NCBI RefSeq assembly: GCF_003626695.1
Contig: NZ_RBAH01000013.1
Span: 124,001-188,000 of the forward strand
Reading direction: 5' to 3'
From: Paenibacillus ginsengarvi
Lineage (GTDB): Bacteria; Bacillota; Bacilli; Paenibacillales; NBRC-103111
Length of the DNA stretch: 64,000 bases
The translations under genes were made by a program, and so were the position numbers. A model generated the notes under the pieces. It was given only the letters and a program-made list of their open reading frames with translations. It had not been told where the DNA came from and made no database searches. Positions 9,186 to 17,468 of this stretch are shown in pieces; within the stretch, counting starts at the first letter, position 1; every line of letters starts with the position of its first letter.

Positions 9186-10517
9186 TTATTTGCCCTTCGT
9201 TGCCGCTATCGCCTTGTCGGCGCGTTCAGCCGCTTCCCGCAGAACGGTGTTGACGTCCTGGCCGGCCGCATAAGCGCCGAGCGCGGCATTCACCTCTTTG
9301 TCGGCCGCCGCCTGGTACAGCGTTTTCACCGTCGGGTCCGCGAATTTGTCCGGCAGTATGGCCGTCAAATGTTTGCCTTTGTAGAGCGGCTTGTCGACGC
9401 CGAAGACGGAGGCGGTTTTGCTCTTATCTTTGAGCACGGCCGGCGTTCCCGTTTTGGCCTGCCACATCTGGAACTCTTCGGAGGCGACGTAGCTGAGCAC
9501 CTGGAAGGCCGCGTCTCTTTGCTTGCTCGTGCTGGTAACGTAGAAGTAGTTCGGATACGACTGCGGGCCGACGTCCGGCTTGTCCTTGAACACCGGGAAC
9601 TTCGCTATATCCCAATTCCAATCCCCGAAGTTTACACCGCCTGTGCTCAGCGTAAGCAGCATCGCCACCGTTTTGTCCTTATAAAACGGGTCTTGCTGAT
9701 TGTTCAAATAAAATGTATTGCCGGGAAGCTCATTGCCGGGAATTTTGTAGAAGCGGGCCATATTTTCGAACGCTCTCACGAAGTTGTTTTCCAGAAACAT
9801 TGCTTTGTACGTTTTTGCATCGAGATGAGGCGCGGACAGCTGGTTCAAAAACATCAAATGCTGAAACGCCATCGTGAGTCCGCGATACGTCGTTCCCTCG
9901 TCGGAACGCGTCATTTTTTTGGCCAAATCGTACTGGTCCTCCCAGGTCATTCCATCTTTTGGGTACGGGACGCCGAACCGGTCGAACAAATCTTTGTTGT
10001 AGAACAAGGCGGCGGACGTCGTGTTTACCGGGAGACCGTAAATCCCGCCTCCGGCAAGCTGGCGCTGGATGTCGATCGTGGATGGCTCCAGTCCGGTCAT
10101 GTCGAAACGGTACTTTTGAACGAGATCGCTAATATCGCTTTGCAAGTTGTAGGTCAGCACGGAAGCCGGCGTTAATCCGACCGAGCTGATGAAGATATCG
10201 TACGACTGGCCGGATTCGATATACGTTTTGAACGAGCCCTCTACATACTTGATTTTGTAATTGGGAAACTTCTCGCTAATCTTGGTTCCGTAGTCTCGCA
10301 TGAACTGTTCATTCGTGGCTCCGCTTGACGAGCCGATCACCAGCTCCGCCGGTTGCTGGGCCGCTTGTTTGGCAAGCTCCGCGGGGCCGGCTTGCTGCGC
10401 TGGAGTCGCCGCATCTTTAACCGCCTGTCCCGATTCTCCGTTGTTTCCGCTGCTGCATCCGGCAAGCGCCGCTATCAAAGCGACGGATACCGGACCGATC
10501 CCTATTTTGTTTCTCAT
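9186..10517 (-). CDS. Extracellular solute-binding lipoprotein (ABC-type, sugar family)
   Basis: A 443-residue lipoprotein: signal peptide ending in the lipobox LAGC, a Gly/Ala/Gln-rich linker, then a family 1 substrate-binding fold with KISEKFPNYKIKYVEGSF near the N-terminus and NTTSAALFYNKDLFDRFGVPYP, WEDQYDLAKKMT and RDAAFQVLSYVASEEFQ, all typical of carbohydrate uptake proteins. It would sit on the outer face of the membrane and deliver substrate to an ABC permease. No permease or ATPase gene is next to it, so it is an orphan; Paenibacillus often shares one ATPase but usually keeps permeases adjacent. It is divergent from an AraC regulator, its likely controller. Start supported by AGGGGGGAACGAACG before the ATG. 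Confidence 0.88.
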   Translation of the reverse strand: MRNKIGIGPVSVALIAALAGCSSGNNGESGQAVKDAATPAQQAGPAELAKQAAQQPAELVIGSSSGATNEQFMRDYGTKISEKFPNYKIKYVEGSFKTYIESGQSYDIFISSVGLTPASVLTYNLQSDISDLVQKYRFDMTGLEPSTIDIQRQLAGGGIYGLPVNTTSAALFYNKDLFDRFGVPYPKDGMTWEDQYDLAKKMTRSDEGTTYRGLTMAFQHLMFLNQLSAPHLDAKTYKAMFLENNFVRAFENMARFYKIPGNELPGNTFYLNNQQDPFYKDKTVAMLLTLSTGGVNFGDWNWDIAKFPVFKDKPDVGPQSYPNYFYVTSTSKQRDAAFQVLSYVASEEFQMWQAKTGTPAVLKDKSKTASVFGVDKPLYKGKHLTAILPDKFADPTVKTLYQAAADKEVNAALGAYAAGQDVNTVLREAAERADKAIAATKGK

Positions 10518-10550
10518 CGTTCGTTCCCCCCTAAGTATCGCTGCAACCCC

Positions 10551-10559
10551 AATATAGCA
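10551..10559 (-). promoter_or_regulatory. Extended -10 promoter of the solute-binding protein gene
   Basis: On the minus strand TGCTATATT, 33 bases before the start codon, gives a short leader carrying the ribosome binding site. The -35 is weak. It faces the promoter of the divergent AraC gene, which uses the same TGCTATAWT element. Confidence 0.6.
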
Positions 10560-10638
10560 CGGGCTGTTGTTCGGAAACTTGACTATCGCTGGGAGAAAGA
10601 GGCGGCATGTATGATCCGGGTTGTTTTTCGCGAATTTC

Positions 10639-10647
10639 TGCTATAAT
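10639..10647 (+). promoter_or_regulatory. Extended -10 promoter of the first AraC gene
   Basis: TGCTATAAT with a poor -35 (GGTTGT at 17 bases). Its position rules out translation starts before about 10655 for the AraC gene, including the in-frame ATG at 10621. Confidence 0.6.
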
Positions 10648-10740
10648 GGCAGCAGAGCGGAAAATGATTTCAAAAAACGCCCACTAAATGGAGCCCAGTT
10701 TTCGATGGTGGGGGATGCGCGAGAAAAGGCGGGATGTTTC

Positions 10741-11592
10741 GTGGAGACGACTCGGCTGCAAGTAATGGACCACTACTATTACAAATGGAACAGGTTATTG
10801 CTTGGAAACACGCTTGCTCATTCGCATCTGCAATACGAAGTGTACTATTTTCACGCGGGCCGCTGCGTGTACAGGCTTGGCGATCGCGCCATAACCTTGC
10901 GGCCGGGCGATCTGATTATTATGAACGGCCTTGCGTCCCACTACCCGCAGGTGGATCGAACGAAAGAGTATGTGCGCACGATGTTTTCCTTCGATCCCCG
11001 CAAGCTGGCGCCTGCCGAACACGGTTTCCTTGCGATTAATCCGCTAAAGCCGTTCGAGCTGCTGCGCAATCGCCATCTTCGGCTCGGAGAGAAAGCTCAG
11101 GCGGAATGCGAGATTTTGCTTGCGAACATCAACCGGTTCTACCATTCTATCGACACGGTGGATCAGTATCGGCTGCTCGCAGCCTTCTACGACCTGCTGC
11201 TGTTCATTTATGAGCTGTGCCGCCCGGAGATGGAACGGAAGTCTTATTCGCTAATGGCCGGTGAACACAGCGTGCGGCAAGCGATCGTCTACATCGAGGA
11301 GAAGTATATGGAGGATATCGAGATGGAACGGATGGCGTCCGAACTTCATATGAACCGTTTCCACTTGATGAAGGTGTTCCGCGAAATCACGGGGCTGACG
11401 GTGTTCGATTATTTGTATCACAGAAGGGTCGAGCAGGCCAAGATTATGTTCGTGCACAGCGACCGGGACACGGTTACGGATGTTTGCTACAAAGTGGGCT
11501 TCAAGCACCCGTCGCATTTCAGCCGGGTGTTCAAGCAGATGGTCGGCGAAACGCCCGATCGTTATCGCAGACTGGTGCGCGGCGCTTTATAA
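10741..11592 (+). CDS. AraC-family transcriptional regulator 1
   Basis: An N-terminal cupin-like sensing domain (HSHLQYEVYYFHAG, LRPGDLIIMNG) is followed by the two helix-turn-helix motifs of the AraC/XylS class in the last 100 residues (MERMASELHMNRFHLMKVF and DVCYKVGFKHPSHFSRVFK). The family binds sugars or related ligands and usually activates neighbouring transport genes; here the divergent solute-binding lipoprotein is the obvious target. The start is uncertain: GTG 10741 aligns best with the start of the paralogue at 11908, but ATG 10705 is in frame with no clear ribosome binding site. About 284 residues with the GTG start. Confidence 0.85.
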   Translation: METTRLQVMDHYYYKWNRLLLGNTLAHSHLQYEVYYFHAGRCVYRLGDRAITLRPGDLIIMNGLASHYPQVDRTKEYVRTMFSFDPRKLAPAEHGFLAINPLKPFELLRNRHLRLGEKAQAECEILLANINRFYHSIDTVDQYRLLAAFYDLLLFIYELCRPEMERKSYSLMAGEHSVRQAIVYIEEKYMEDIEMERMASELHMNRFHLMKVFREITGLTVFDYLYHRRVEQAKIMFVHSDRDTVTDVCYKVGFKHPSHFSRVFKQMVGETPDRYRRLVRGAL

Positions 11593-11907
11593 GGCTGAAG
11601 GACGGAATTATTATTCGTGATCGGGGGGTAACGCGGCAGAGCCGGAAATACCGCAACCCGAATCAAATCGCGCCTGTTTTCGCCAAGCCCGGGTCAAACG
11701 GAATCAGCCGCCAGTGTGCTACACTCGAGGAGAAACTTTTTCCCGATTTATCAACAAAGGGTGATGCCAATAGAGGCAACCTCCCATTCTCCTCGTTTGC
11801 CCGGTACATGATATTTAACGATCGCGTCACCGCCCGATTATCGTTCGAAGGCCGGTTTCGCAGACGGAAGATGAAGCCCGGACCCTGGAAGGGAGAGCCA
11901 GATCTCA
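11593..11907 (+). other. Gap between the two AraC genes
   Basis: No convincing gene. A TGCTACACT sequence at 11717-11725 could be an extended -10 box for the second AraC gene but lacks a -35; the rest shows no strong hairpin or repeat. Confidence 0.4.
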
Positions 11908-12807
11908 ATGAATGCCCAGCATCCTTATCGCATTTTGTCCGACTATTATTACAACTGGGCAGGGCTGAGGAACGGACGGCCGTTTGTCCACACGCATCCG
12001 CAATATGAAATTTTTTATTTCCACGGCGGCACCTGCGACTATAGGCTGGGGGAGCGGACGATTGGTCTGGAGCCCGGCGATCTGATTATTATGAACGGCA
12101 CGACGCCCCATGGTCCTGAGGTGTCCGAGCCTACCGGATATGTGCGTACGATGTTTTCGTTCGATCCGCATCTGGTGCAGCTTTTCGACGAGAGTCTGCG
12201 CACCTGCGATCCGCTTAAGCCGTTTCGCGTGCTCAAAAACTACCATTTTCGTCTCTCGCCGGAAGCCAGGGAGGAATGCGAGGAACTGCTGCGGCGGATC
12301 AATCGCTTTTACGGCTGCAACGACATCGTCCAGTATAACCGGTTTTTGATGGCTTTTTACGATTTGCTCCTATTCCTTCTTGTTCAGGGACGCTCTGTCA
12401 TGGAGGACAAGCAAAAAACCGACCCAGGGCGGGAACAGTATGTCGACCGCTTGATTCGCTTTATCGATTTGCATTTTATGGAGGAGCTGAAGCTGGAGGA
12501 TCTCGTCAAACACGTTCATATTAGCAGGTTTCATCTGATGAAGCTGTTTCGCGAGACTACCGGCACAACGATCACCGATTATTTATACGAACGGCGCATC
12601 AACCAGGCGAAGCTGTTATTGATGTGCGAGAAGGAAATATCCGTAACTCGGGTGTGCTATGAAGTAGGCTTCAAGCATTTGGCCCATTTCAGCCGGCTGT
12701 TCAAAAAGAAGGTCGGGCATACGCCGGAAGCGTACAAAAAACTGGCTCATTCGGAAGGCGGACTTACGCGGCAGCGGCAAAAAACGAACCCAACCTGTAT
12801 AAGTTGA
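11908..12807 (+). CDS. AraC-family transcriptional regulator 2
   Basis: A 299-residue protein with the same layout as the preceding regulator: cupin-type N-terminus (HTHPQYEIFYFHGGTCDYRLG, EPGDLIIMNGTTPHG) and a C-terminal AraC domain (LEDLVKHVHISRFHLMKLF; RVCYEVGFKHLAHFSRLFK). The two share long identical stretches, such as GDLIIMNG and YVRTMFSFDP, so they are clearly duplicates that have diverged. It lies 216 bases before the Tat-exported beta-helix gene on the same strand and may control it. The ribosome binding site (GGGAGAG) is rather far, about 12 bases, from the only ATG. The stop codon lies inside one arm of a long inverted repeat. Confidence 0.87.
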   Translation: MNAQHPYRILSDYYYNWAGLRNGRPFVHTHPQYEIFYFHGGTCDYRLGERTIGLEPGDLIIMNGTTPHGPEVSEPTGYVRTMFSFDPHLVQLFDESLRTCDPLKPFRVLKNYHFRLSPEAREECEELLRRINRFYGCNDIVQYNRFLMAFYDLLLFLLVQGRSVMEDKQKTDPGREQYVDRLIRFIDLHFMEELKLEDLVKHVHISRFHLMKLFRETTGTTITDYLYERRINQAKLLLMCEKEISVTRVCYEVGFKHLAHFSRLFKKKVGHTPEAYKKLAHSEGGLTRQRQKTNPTCIS

Positions 12808-12930
12808 ACTGAAACCTCCCGTCGGCAGGCCAACTCCATCCGGGGAACTCCAGACGGGATATGCCTGAGCGGTGAGATAGTCCATTTCGGAACGGAACGG
12901 ATCTCCGAAATAGTTGGGCAACTTATACAG
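12795..12930. repeat. Long inverted repeat flanking the AraC2-beta-helix gap
   Basis: Perfect 12-base arms CTGTATAAGTTG (12795-12806) and CAACTTATACAG (12919-12930) are 112 bases apart. Nested within are a 6-base pair CCCGTC/GACGGG and the hairpin ATTTCGG-N14-CCGAAAT near 12883-12911. The left arm includes the stop codon of the AraC gene. No T tract follows, so it is not a standard terminator. Confidence 0.6.
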
Positions 12931-13023
12931 TTTGAATTTTGAGAGCGATTTCAATTTTCGAATCGGGTACTTCTCCGTCTGCCGGATCAAGCCGCAAATC
13001 ATTCCAAAAGAGGAGAAGAACTG

Positions 13024-14988
13024 ATGAACGATAGAGAACTTAACAAGCTTGGAGGTACATTCGGCACATCTTTTGTGGAAGCGGGGGGTTCTCTCGAGCC
13101 GGGGACGGACGTGCTGAACGGTGCGGCGAGCAGCTCGGAGCGCGGGATTAGCCGAAGAAAAATGCTTGCCGCTCTAGGGGCGGCGGGAGCCGTATTCGCA
13201 GCCGGGGGGCTGCTTCAGGCGAGCGCGAGCGGCCGGGGACCGCATCAGGGGGTATCCGGTTCGGTGTACGGCCCGGACGATCCGCAGCCGGGTGCCTGTT
13301 GTATTCGGTGCGCGACGATGGCCGAGCTGCGGGCGATGACGACGGTGCCGTCTGCCGAGCTGATCTATTTGACCGATTCGGGCAAGGAAGGCTACTTCGC
13401 TTACGATCCGGCGGATACCGCGAGTCCGGATAACACGGGGACGACTCTGGTCTCTTCCACCGGCGCGCGGTTCAAGAGATTGCAGGTTAACGGTGTTTAT
13501 CTAGTGAATTGGTTCGGAGCGGCGGGAGACGGGATTCAGGACGACACGGCCGCGCTGCAAGGGGCGATCCAGGCGGCTGCGGCAACGGGCGGTCAAGTGT
13601 TCCTGCCACCGGGAACATACTTGATCGCCTCCCGGTATGTATTCGCGACGCCGGGATCATTGGACTTCGGTTACGCCCTGCGCGTTCCGGGCAACGTAAC
13701 GATAGCCGGAACGACCGGCACGGTATTGAGGCAGGCGATTACGTATGATAACAGGAGGGTTTTGTTTTATCTCGAGGGCTCCCATATCTCGATTCACGAC
13801 TTGCGGATCGAGAATACGTATCCGATTGCTCCAGGCGGGAATTTGTCCAGCATCGAATTCGGGGCCGGAGACGGCTTCGACGCTTCGCTGGCTTCGGATA
13901 TCCACAATATAACGATCGAGAACGTGACCGTATTCCGTTCCTGGCACCCGGTCAAGTTCCATTTCTCGGACGGCTCGGGCAAGTCGGCGCGCAATATTAC
14001 CGTGCGAGGTGTCCGCTCCTACCATGACAAGACGTCGAAAAGCAGCGGAGGCATCAATTTCCGTTCGACGCCGAACGGCCGAATCAGCCGGGTCACCGTC
14101 GAGGCGTGCCATATCCACGATCCGGTTACGTCCGCAGCCGTGGGCTTCTATGGCGTGCATGACGCTACCGTCAGCGGCTGTTCCGTGACCGGGACCGGAG
14201 TAAACGCAGCCGGTATCCAAATCGAAAACGGAGGGAAGCTGATCGCCGTTACCGGCAACACATGCACGGATAACGTAAACGGCATCTGGGTGGACGACTC
14301 GGTCGATGTCACGATTACGGGAAACGTCATTACCGGCGTCTCAAATGCAAAGGGAATACGCGTGACGCGCCAGGGCTACCTGGATGAGCCGAACAAGCTT
14401 ACGACGGGCATCGTCATCAGCGGAAACAGCTTGCGGGGCTGCCGCATCGTCTCCGAGGAATTCGGCGCTTCGCCGGCAGGCGCTTTCGGTACGATTACGG
14501 TGGCCAACAACGTGGTGATCGGCGATGGCGCGAATGTGACGACCGCGATCCACATGTACCGGGTGCCGTATTTGACGGTTGTGGGGAATACGGTGCTCGG
14601 AGCCGCGACTTACTCGCTGTATTTTTCGACGCTAGCGGACGATATGATTAACGTCGCGATGAATATGACGGCTAAGGTCGGAAGTGAAGCTTCTTCGGGA
14701 ATGCGGGTGACCGGAGCTGCGGTCCGGCTGAACGTGGTCGGCAATATGTTCGCGAACGGATACGATGCCTGGAACGGGCAGCAGGGGGCGTCGGTCGCCA
14801 ACAGCACGCAGAACGGACCGGCGCAGTGGCAGTACGGAAGCACCGGCATCATGGCGGGCAGCGGATCGCCCGAAGGCGTGCAGAGCGCGCCCGGCGGGTC
14901 CTTGTTCATGCGGCGGGACGGCGGAAGCGCACAAACGCTATATGTAAAAGAAAGCGGCAGCGGCTCCACCGGCTGGATCGGGAAGTAA
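13024..14988 (+). CDS. Tat-exported right-handed beta-helix protein (pectate lyase 3 type)
   Basis: A 654-residue protein. Residues 40-70 form a twin-arginine signal (SRRKMLAALGAAGAVFAAGG) after an unusually long 39-residue N-region. A short adaptor domain (residues 95-155) resembles those at the front of phage-tail-like glycan-binding proteins. From VNWFGAAGDGIQDDTAALQGAI the sequence is the typical opening of the Pectate_lyase_3 / GH28-related beta-helix, followed by many parallel-beta-helix turns (ITVRGV, VSGCSVTG, ITGNVITGV). The catalytic residues of a true lyase cannot be fixed by eye, so substrate and even enzymatic activity are open. AGGAG at 13011 supports the start. Probably acts at the cell surface on a polysaccharide. 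Confidence 0.85.
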   Translation: MNDRELNKLGGTFGTSFVEAGGSLEPGTDVLNGAASSSERGISRRKMLAALGAAGAVFAAGGLLQASASGRGPHQGVSGSVYGPDDPQPGACCIRCATMAELRAMTTVPSAELIYLTDSGKEGYFAYDPADTASPDNTGTTLVSSTGARFKRLQVNGVYLVNWFGAAGDGIQDDTAALQGAIQAAAATGGQVFLPPGTYLIASRYVFATPGSLDFGYALRVPGNVTIAGTTGTVLRQAITYDNRRVLFYLEGSHISIHDLRIENTYPIAPGGNLSSIEFGAGDGFDASLASDIHNITIENVTVFRSWHPVKFHFSDGSGKSARNITVRGVRSYHDKTSKSSGGINFRSTPNGRISRVTVEACHIHDPVTSAAVGFYGVHDATVSGCSVTGTGVNAAGIQIENGGKLIAVTGNTCTDNVNGIWVDDSVDVTITGNVITGVSNAKGIRVTRQGYLDEPNKLTTGIVISGNSLRGCRIVSEEFGASPAGAFGTITVANNVVIGDGANVTTAIHMYRVPYLTVVGNTVLGAATYSLYFSTLADDMINVAMNMTAKVGSEASSGMRVTGAAVRLNVVGNMFANGYDAWNGQQGASVANSTQNGPAQWQYGSTGIMAGSGSPEGVQSAPGGSLFMRRDGGSAQTLYVKESGSGSTGWIGK

Positions 14989-15158
14989 ATCGGCGCTGCT
15001 GAAGCGGAGCGGTTTCGTTCTGAAGCCGTGCCCGCAATGGACGCGGTTGACTGCGGCGGGTTGCCGACTGCCGTTATCGTTACCGAAACCGCAAGGGAGC
15101 AAACTTGCATACTGGACGGAGTCGCAGCAGCGGCCCCGTCCATTCTATTGATGTGGGG

Positions 15159-15187
15159 TTGCTTTATAGTTGCTTTATAGACATAAT
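15159..15187 (+). promoter_or_regulatory. Promoter with tandem 11-base repeat
   Basis: TTGCTT, 17 bases, CATAAT. The 11-mer TTGCTTTATAG is present twice in direct tandem (15159-15169 and 15170-15180), so the repeat fills the -35 and spacer. It precedes the flavin-reductase-like gene pair by about 70 bases. Confidence 0.5.
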
Positions 15188-15257
15188 TGTTAATTTCGGA
15201 TATCGTTTGGAATATAGAGCAAAGGGTCATTTATTTTCGCATGGAAGGAGGCCCGTT

Positions 15258-15728
15258 ATGAAGACGTGGCCTGACTCGGTGCATGCGTTCTTAGCGCGGA
15301 AGCATGTCCCATTGTACATTCATCTTGCCGCTGCTACGGGCGCGTACCCGTTTGGGTGCCGAGGCTACAGTGTCCGGACCGAACCGGATGTTTCTGTATG
15401 GATAACCGTTCTTGCAAGCCAGTGGCTCCGGCTGCGCGAGCATGTAAAGGCGGGTTCCTCCGTGGCGGCGCTGATCACATCCGGTGCGGACAACGAGTCG
15501 TACCAGCTCAAGGGGCGGTTTATCGACTGCCGGAGCGTGGGACGCGAGGAGGCGGTTTTGCTGGAGGAGCAGCGGAATTATGCCGCACTGCATTATCCGA
15601 ATTTGCTGCCGCTTATTCAAGTCGGCGTGTCGGATTGCGTATCGATCGGATTGCAAGCAGATCGCGTTTACGCCCAAACCCCCGGACCTGCGGCGGGCCG
15701 CCTTTTGCAAGAAAAGGAGGCGGACTGA
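15258..15728 (+). CDS. PNPOx-like (split beta-barrel) protein
   Basis: A 156-residue cytosolic protein in which SSVAALITSG, YQLKGRFID and SDCVSIGLQADRVYAQTPGPAAG match the pyridoxamine-5'-phosphate-oxidase-like flavin-binding barrel. Such proteins bind FMN, F420 or haem, and many have no known reaction. The ATG at 15258 has GAAGGAGG 6 bases before it; the longer open frame from 15105 has no such site. Its stop codon directly abuts the start of the next gene (TGAATG), which carries a second PNPOx-like domain, so the two are surely translated together and may form a heterodimer. Confidence 0.75.
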   Translation: MKTWPDSVHAFLARKHVPLYIHLAAATGAYPFGCRGYSVRTEPDVSVWITVLASQWLRLREHVKAGSSVAALITSGADNESYQLKGRFIDCRSVGREEAVLLEEQRNYAALHYPNLLPLIQVGVSDCVSIGLQADRVYAQTPGPAAGRLLQEKEAD

Positions 15729-16895
15729 ATGCTTCCTGAAGAAATGGTTCCGGCGTTCGAGGGTGCCTACCCGTCCGTTATGATGACCGCCGATGCAGAA
15801 GGCATGCCGAATGTGGTGAATTTGTCGCGGGTTTGGCTGGTCGATCCGCAGCATGTCGCAATCGCCAATCAAATGCTGAACAAAACGCTCCGTAATTTGT
15901 CCGTCCATCCGCTGGCGACGATCAAGCTGGCCAATCCGGTCGACCTCGTCCACTGGGAGCTGGAGGCACGGTACACCGGTTTCGTATCGGCGGGCGAATG
16001 GTTTGAGAAGGTGCAGCGCGACCTTCAGACCGTTTCCTGGATGGCGGGGATTGATTCCGCTCCCCCGCTGAAGTCGGTTCTTCTATTCGAAATTACCGGC
16101 GTTCGGAAATGCGTCGAAGAGGCGAGGCATCTTCTTCCGGAGCCGGAGACGTTCAGCGTGCTGCTCAAGGCTCTGGCCGAAGGTTTGCAGCTAAACCGCT
16201 CCTCGGTGTGGTCCGATTCCGGAGAGAGGGAAGGAGAGCCTGAGCTTTTGGCGTCTATCGGAGTGCCCGGGGCGGGCGCGGATCGTACGGCTTTTGTCTC
16301 GATGGAACGGCTTGCGGCGCTGGTAGCCAGGGAGCGGACGGTTACCCGGCTGCGCAATATCCGCTCGCAGATGAAATATATGCATACGCTAAGCGATTCC
16401 GGAGTCGCGACTCCGCAAGCCCCGGGACCGTCTTCTCCTTCCGGCTTTTTGGCGTTTCCTTGCATCGCGGCCGATACGGTGTTCGGCATTATATGCTGCG
16501 AGGAGATGGAGCCGGATACCGGCGTGTTCGCACGCTGGCCGGACGATTTTTTTCGCCTGCTGGCCCGAATGCTCGGCGAGACGCTTGCCTCGATCGCCGT
16601 TACGCCGCAAAACGAACGTTTATCGCGATTCCGCCAGGTCGTGGAGCGAACCAAGCTGCAGTGGAAGAAAGAAACGGACCCGTTCCTTACGGCGCTGAGC
16701 GCGAGGGAACGGCAGGTAGCGCTTTGCGTGGCGAAGGGACTCACCAACGCGGAAATCGCCAAAACGCTGTTCATCAGTCATCGCACGGTATCGACACATA
16801 TGGAACGCATTTTCCTGAAGCTGCAGCTCACTTCGCGTGCGGCGCTAACCCGCTATGTAGTCGAGAACGGATACGAGGTGGACGAGTTTAAATGA
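15729..16895 (+). CDS. PNPOx-GAF-LuxR fusion regulator
   Basis: A 388-residue protein with three parts. Residues 1 to about 120 are a PNPOx-like barrel (YPSVMMTADAEGMPNVVNLSRVWLVD, typical of flavin-binding proteins). Residues about 140-300 look like a GAF sensor (LLKALAEGLQLNRSSVW, FGIICCEEME). The last 65 residues are a LuxR/FixJ helix-turn-helix (LSARERQVALCVAKGLTNAEIAKTLF, SHRTVSTHMERIFLKL). This predicts a transcription factor sensing flavin redox state or a haem/F420-like ligand. It is coupled to an upstream PNPOx-like gene. Targets could be the downstream membrane protein and N-acetyltransferase genes, but there is no direct evidence. Confidence 0.85.
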   Translation: MLPEEMVPAFEGAYPSVMMTADAEGMPNVVNLSRVWLVDPQHVAIANQMLNKTLRNLSVHPLATIKLANPVDLVHWELEARYTGFVSAGEWFEKVQRDLQTVSWMAGIDSAPPLKSVLLFEITGVRKCVEEARHLLPEPETFSVLLKALAEGLQLNRSSVWSDSGEREGEPELLASIGVPGAGADRTAFVSMERLAALVARERTVTRLRNIRSQMKYMHTLSDSGVATPQAPGPSSPSGFLAFPCIAADTVFGIICCEEMEPDTGVFARWPDDFFRLLARMLGETLASIAVTPQNERLSRFRQVVERTKLQWKKETDPFLTALSARERQVALCVAKGLTNAEIAKTLFISHRTVSTHMERIFLKLQLTSRAALTRYVVENGYEVDEFK

Positions 16896-16996
16896 CGGAA
16901 AATACGTAAACCAACCGATACAGCCGAAAACAGAATGCCGCTATGATGAGTGTGTGGTTGATTGACAAACTCATGAATTGGAAAGCGGTGATAGGT

Positions 16997-17455
16997 ATGA
17001 AATGGATCGTTTTGGTACACGTCATTTCGGCGATCGTGGGGCTCGGACCGACTTATGCGTTTCCTATGCTGCTGCGCAGCGGCTCCTCCATTCGCGAAAT
17101 GGAAAGGTCCTTGCGGCAAGTGAGCGCTCTGGAGCTGTTTCCGAAGCTGTTCGGAACGATTGCGGTCCTGTCCGGACTCGTCTTGTTTTTTCTCGGCTCG
17201 TACGGCTCGTTTTTGCAAGTGTGGATTGTCGGAACGCTCGTCCTTTATGTGATTGTCGAGCTGGTCATTATTCTCAGGCTGAATCCGGCAGCGAAGAAGC
17301 TGCACAGCCGGCTTGCGGACAGTTTGACGCCGGACGAAACCGCGGCGGCGAGCCCGGAAGTTTCCGCCCTGTACGATCAGGTGTGTCGCAGTCACATTTG
17401 GGCAACCGTTCTCGGCACGATCATCTTCATTCTGATGATTCTGAAGCCGCATTAA
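16997..17455 (+). CDS. DUF2269-like membrane protein
   Basis: A protein of 152 residues with four hydrophobic segments (WIVLVHVISAIVGLGPTYAFPMLL; LFGTIAVLSGLVLFFLG; VWIVGTLVLYVIVELVIIL; WATVLGTIIFILMIL) and the early LVHVISAIVGLGP pattern with a membrane His seen in DUF2269 proteins, which have no proven function. ATG 16997 is preferred over ATG 16943 because the signal-like hydrophobic stretch then begins at the N-terminus as in relatives. It ends 13 bases before the N-acetyltransferase gene, with its AAGGAGG between, so the two form one operon. Confidence 0.78.
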   Translation: MKWIVLVHVISAIVGLGPTYAFPMLLRSGSSIREMERSLRQVSALELFPKLFGTIAVLSGLVLFFLGSYGSFLQVWIVGTLVLYVIVELVIILRLNPAAKKLHSRLADSLTPDETAAASPEVSALYDQVCRSHIWATVLGTIIFILMILKPH

Positions 17456-17468
17456 GGAGGCAGAGACT

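Noticed and set aside
12616..13002. Minus-strand frame of 128 codons across the AraC2-beta-helix gap
   Set aside because: The part in the gap looks somewhat protein-like, but half of it is antisense to the AraC domain, there is no ribosome binding site, and the frame covers the inverted repeat arms.
15105..15257. Longer N-terminus of the first PNPOx-like protein
   Set aside because: The extension covers the predicted promoter and has no ribosome binding site, while ATG 15258 has a strong one.
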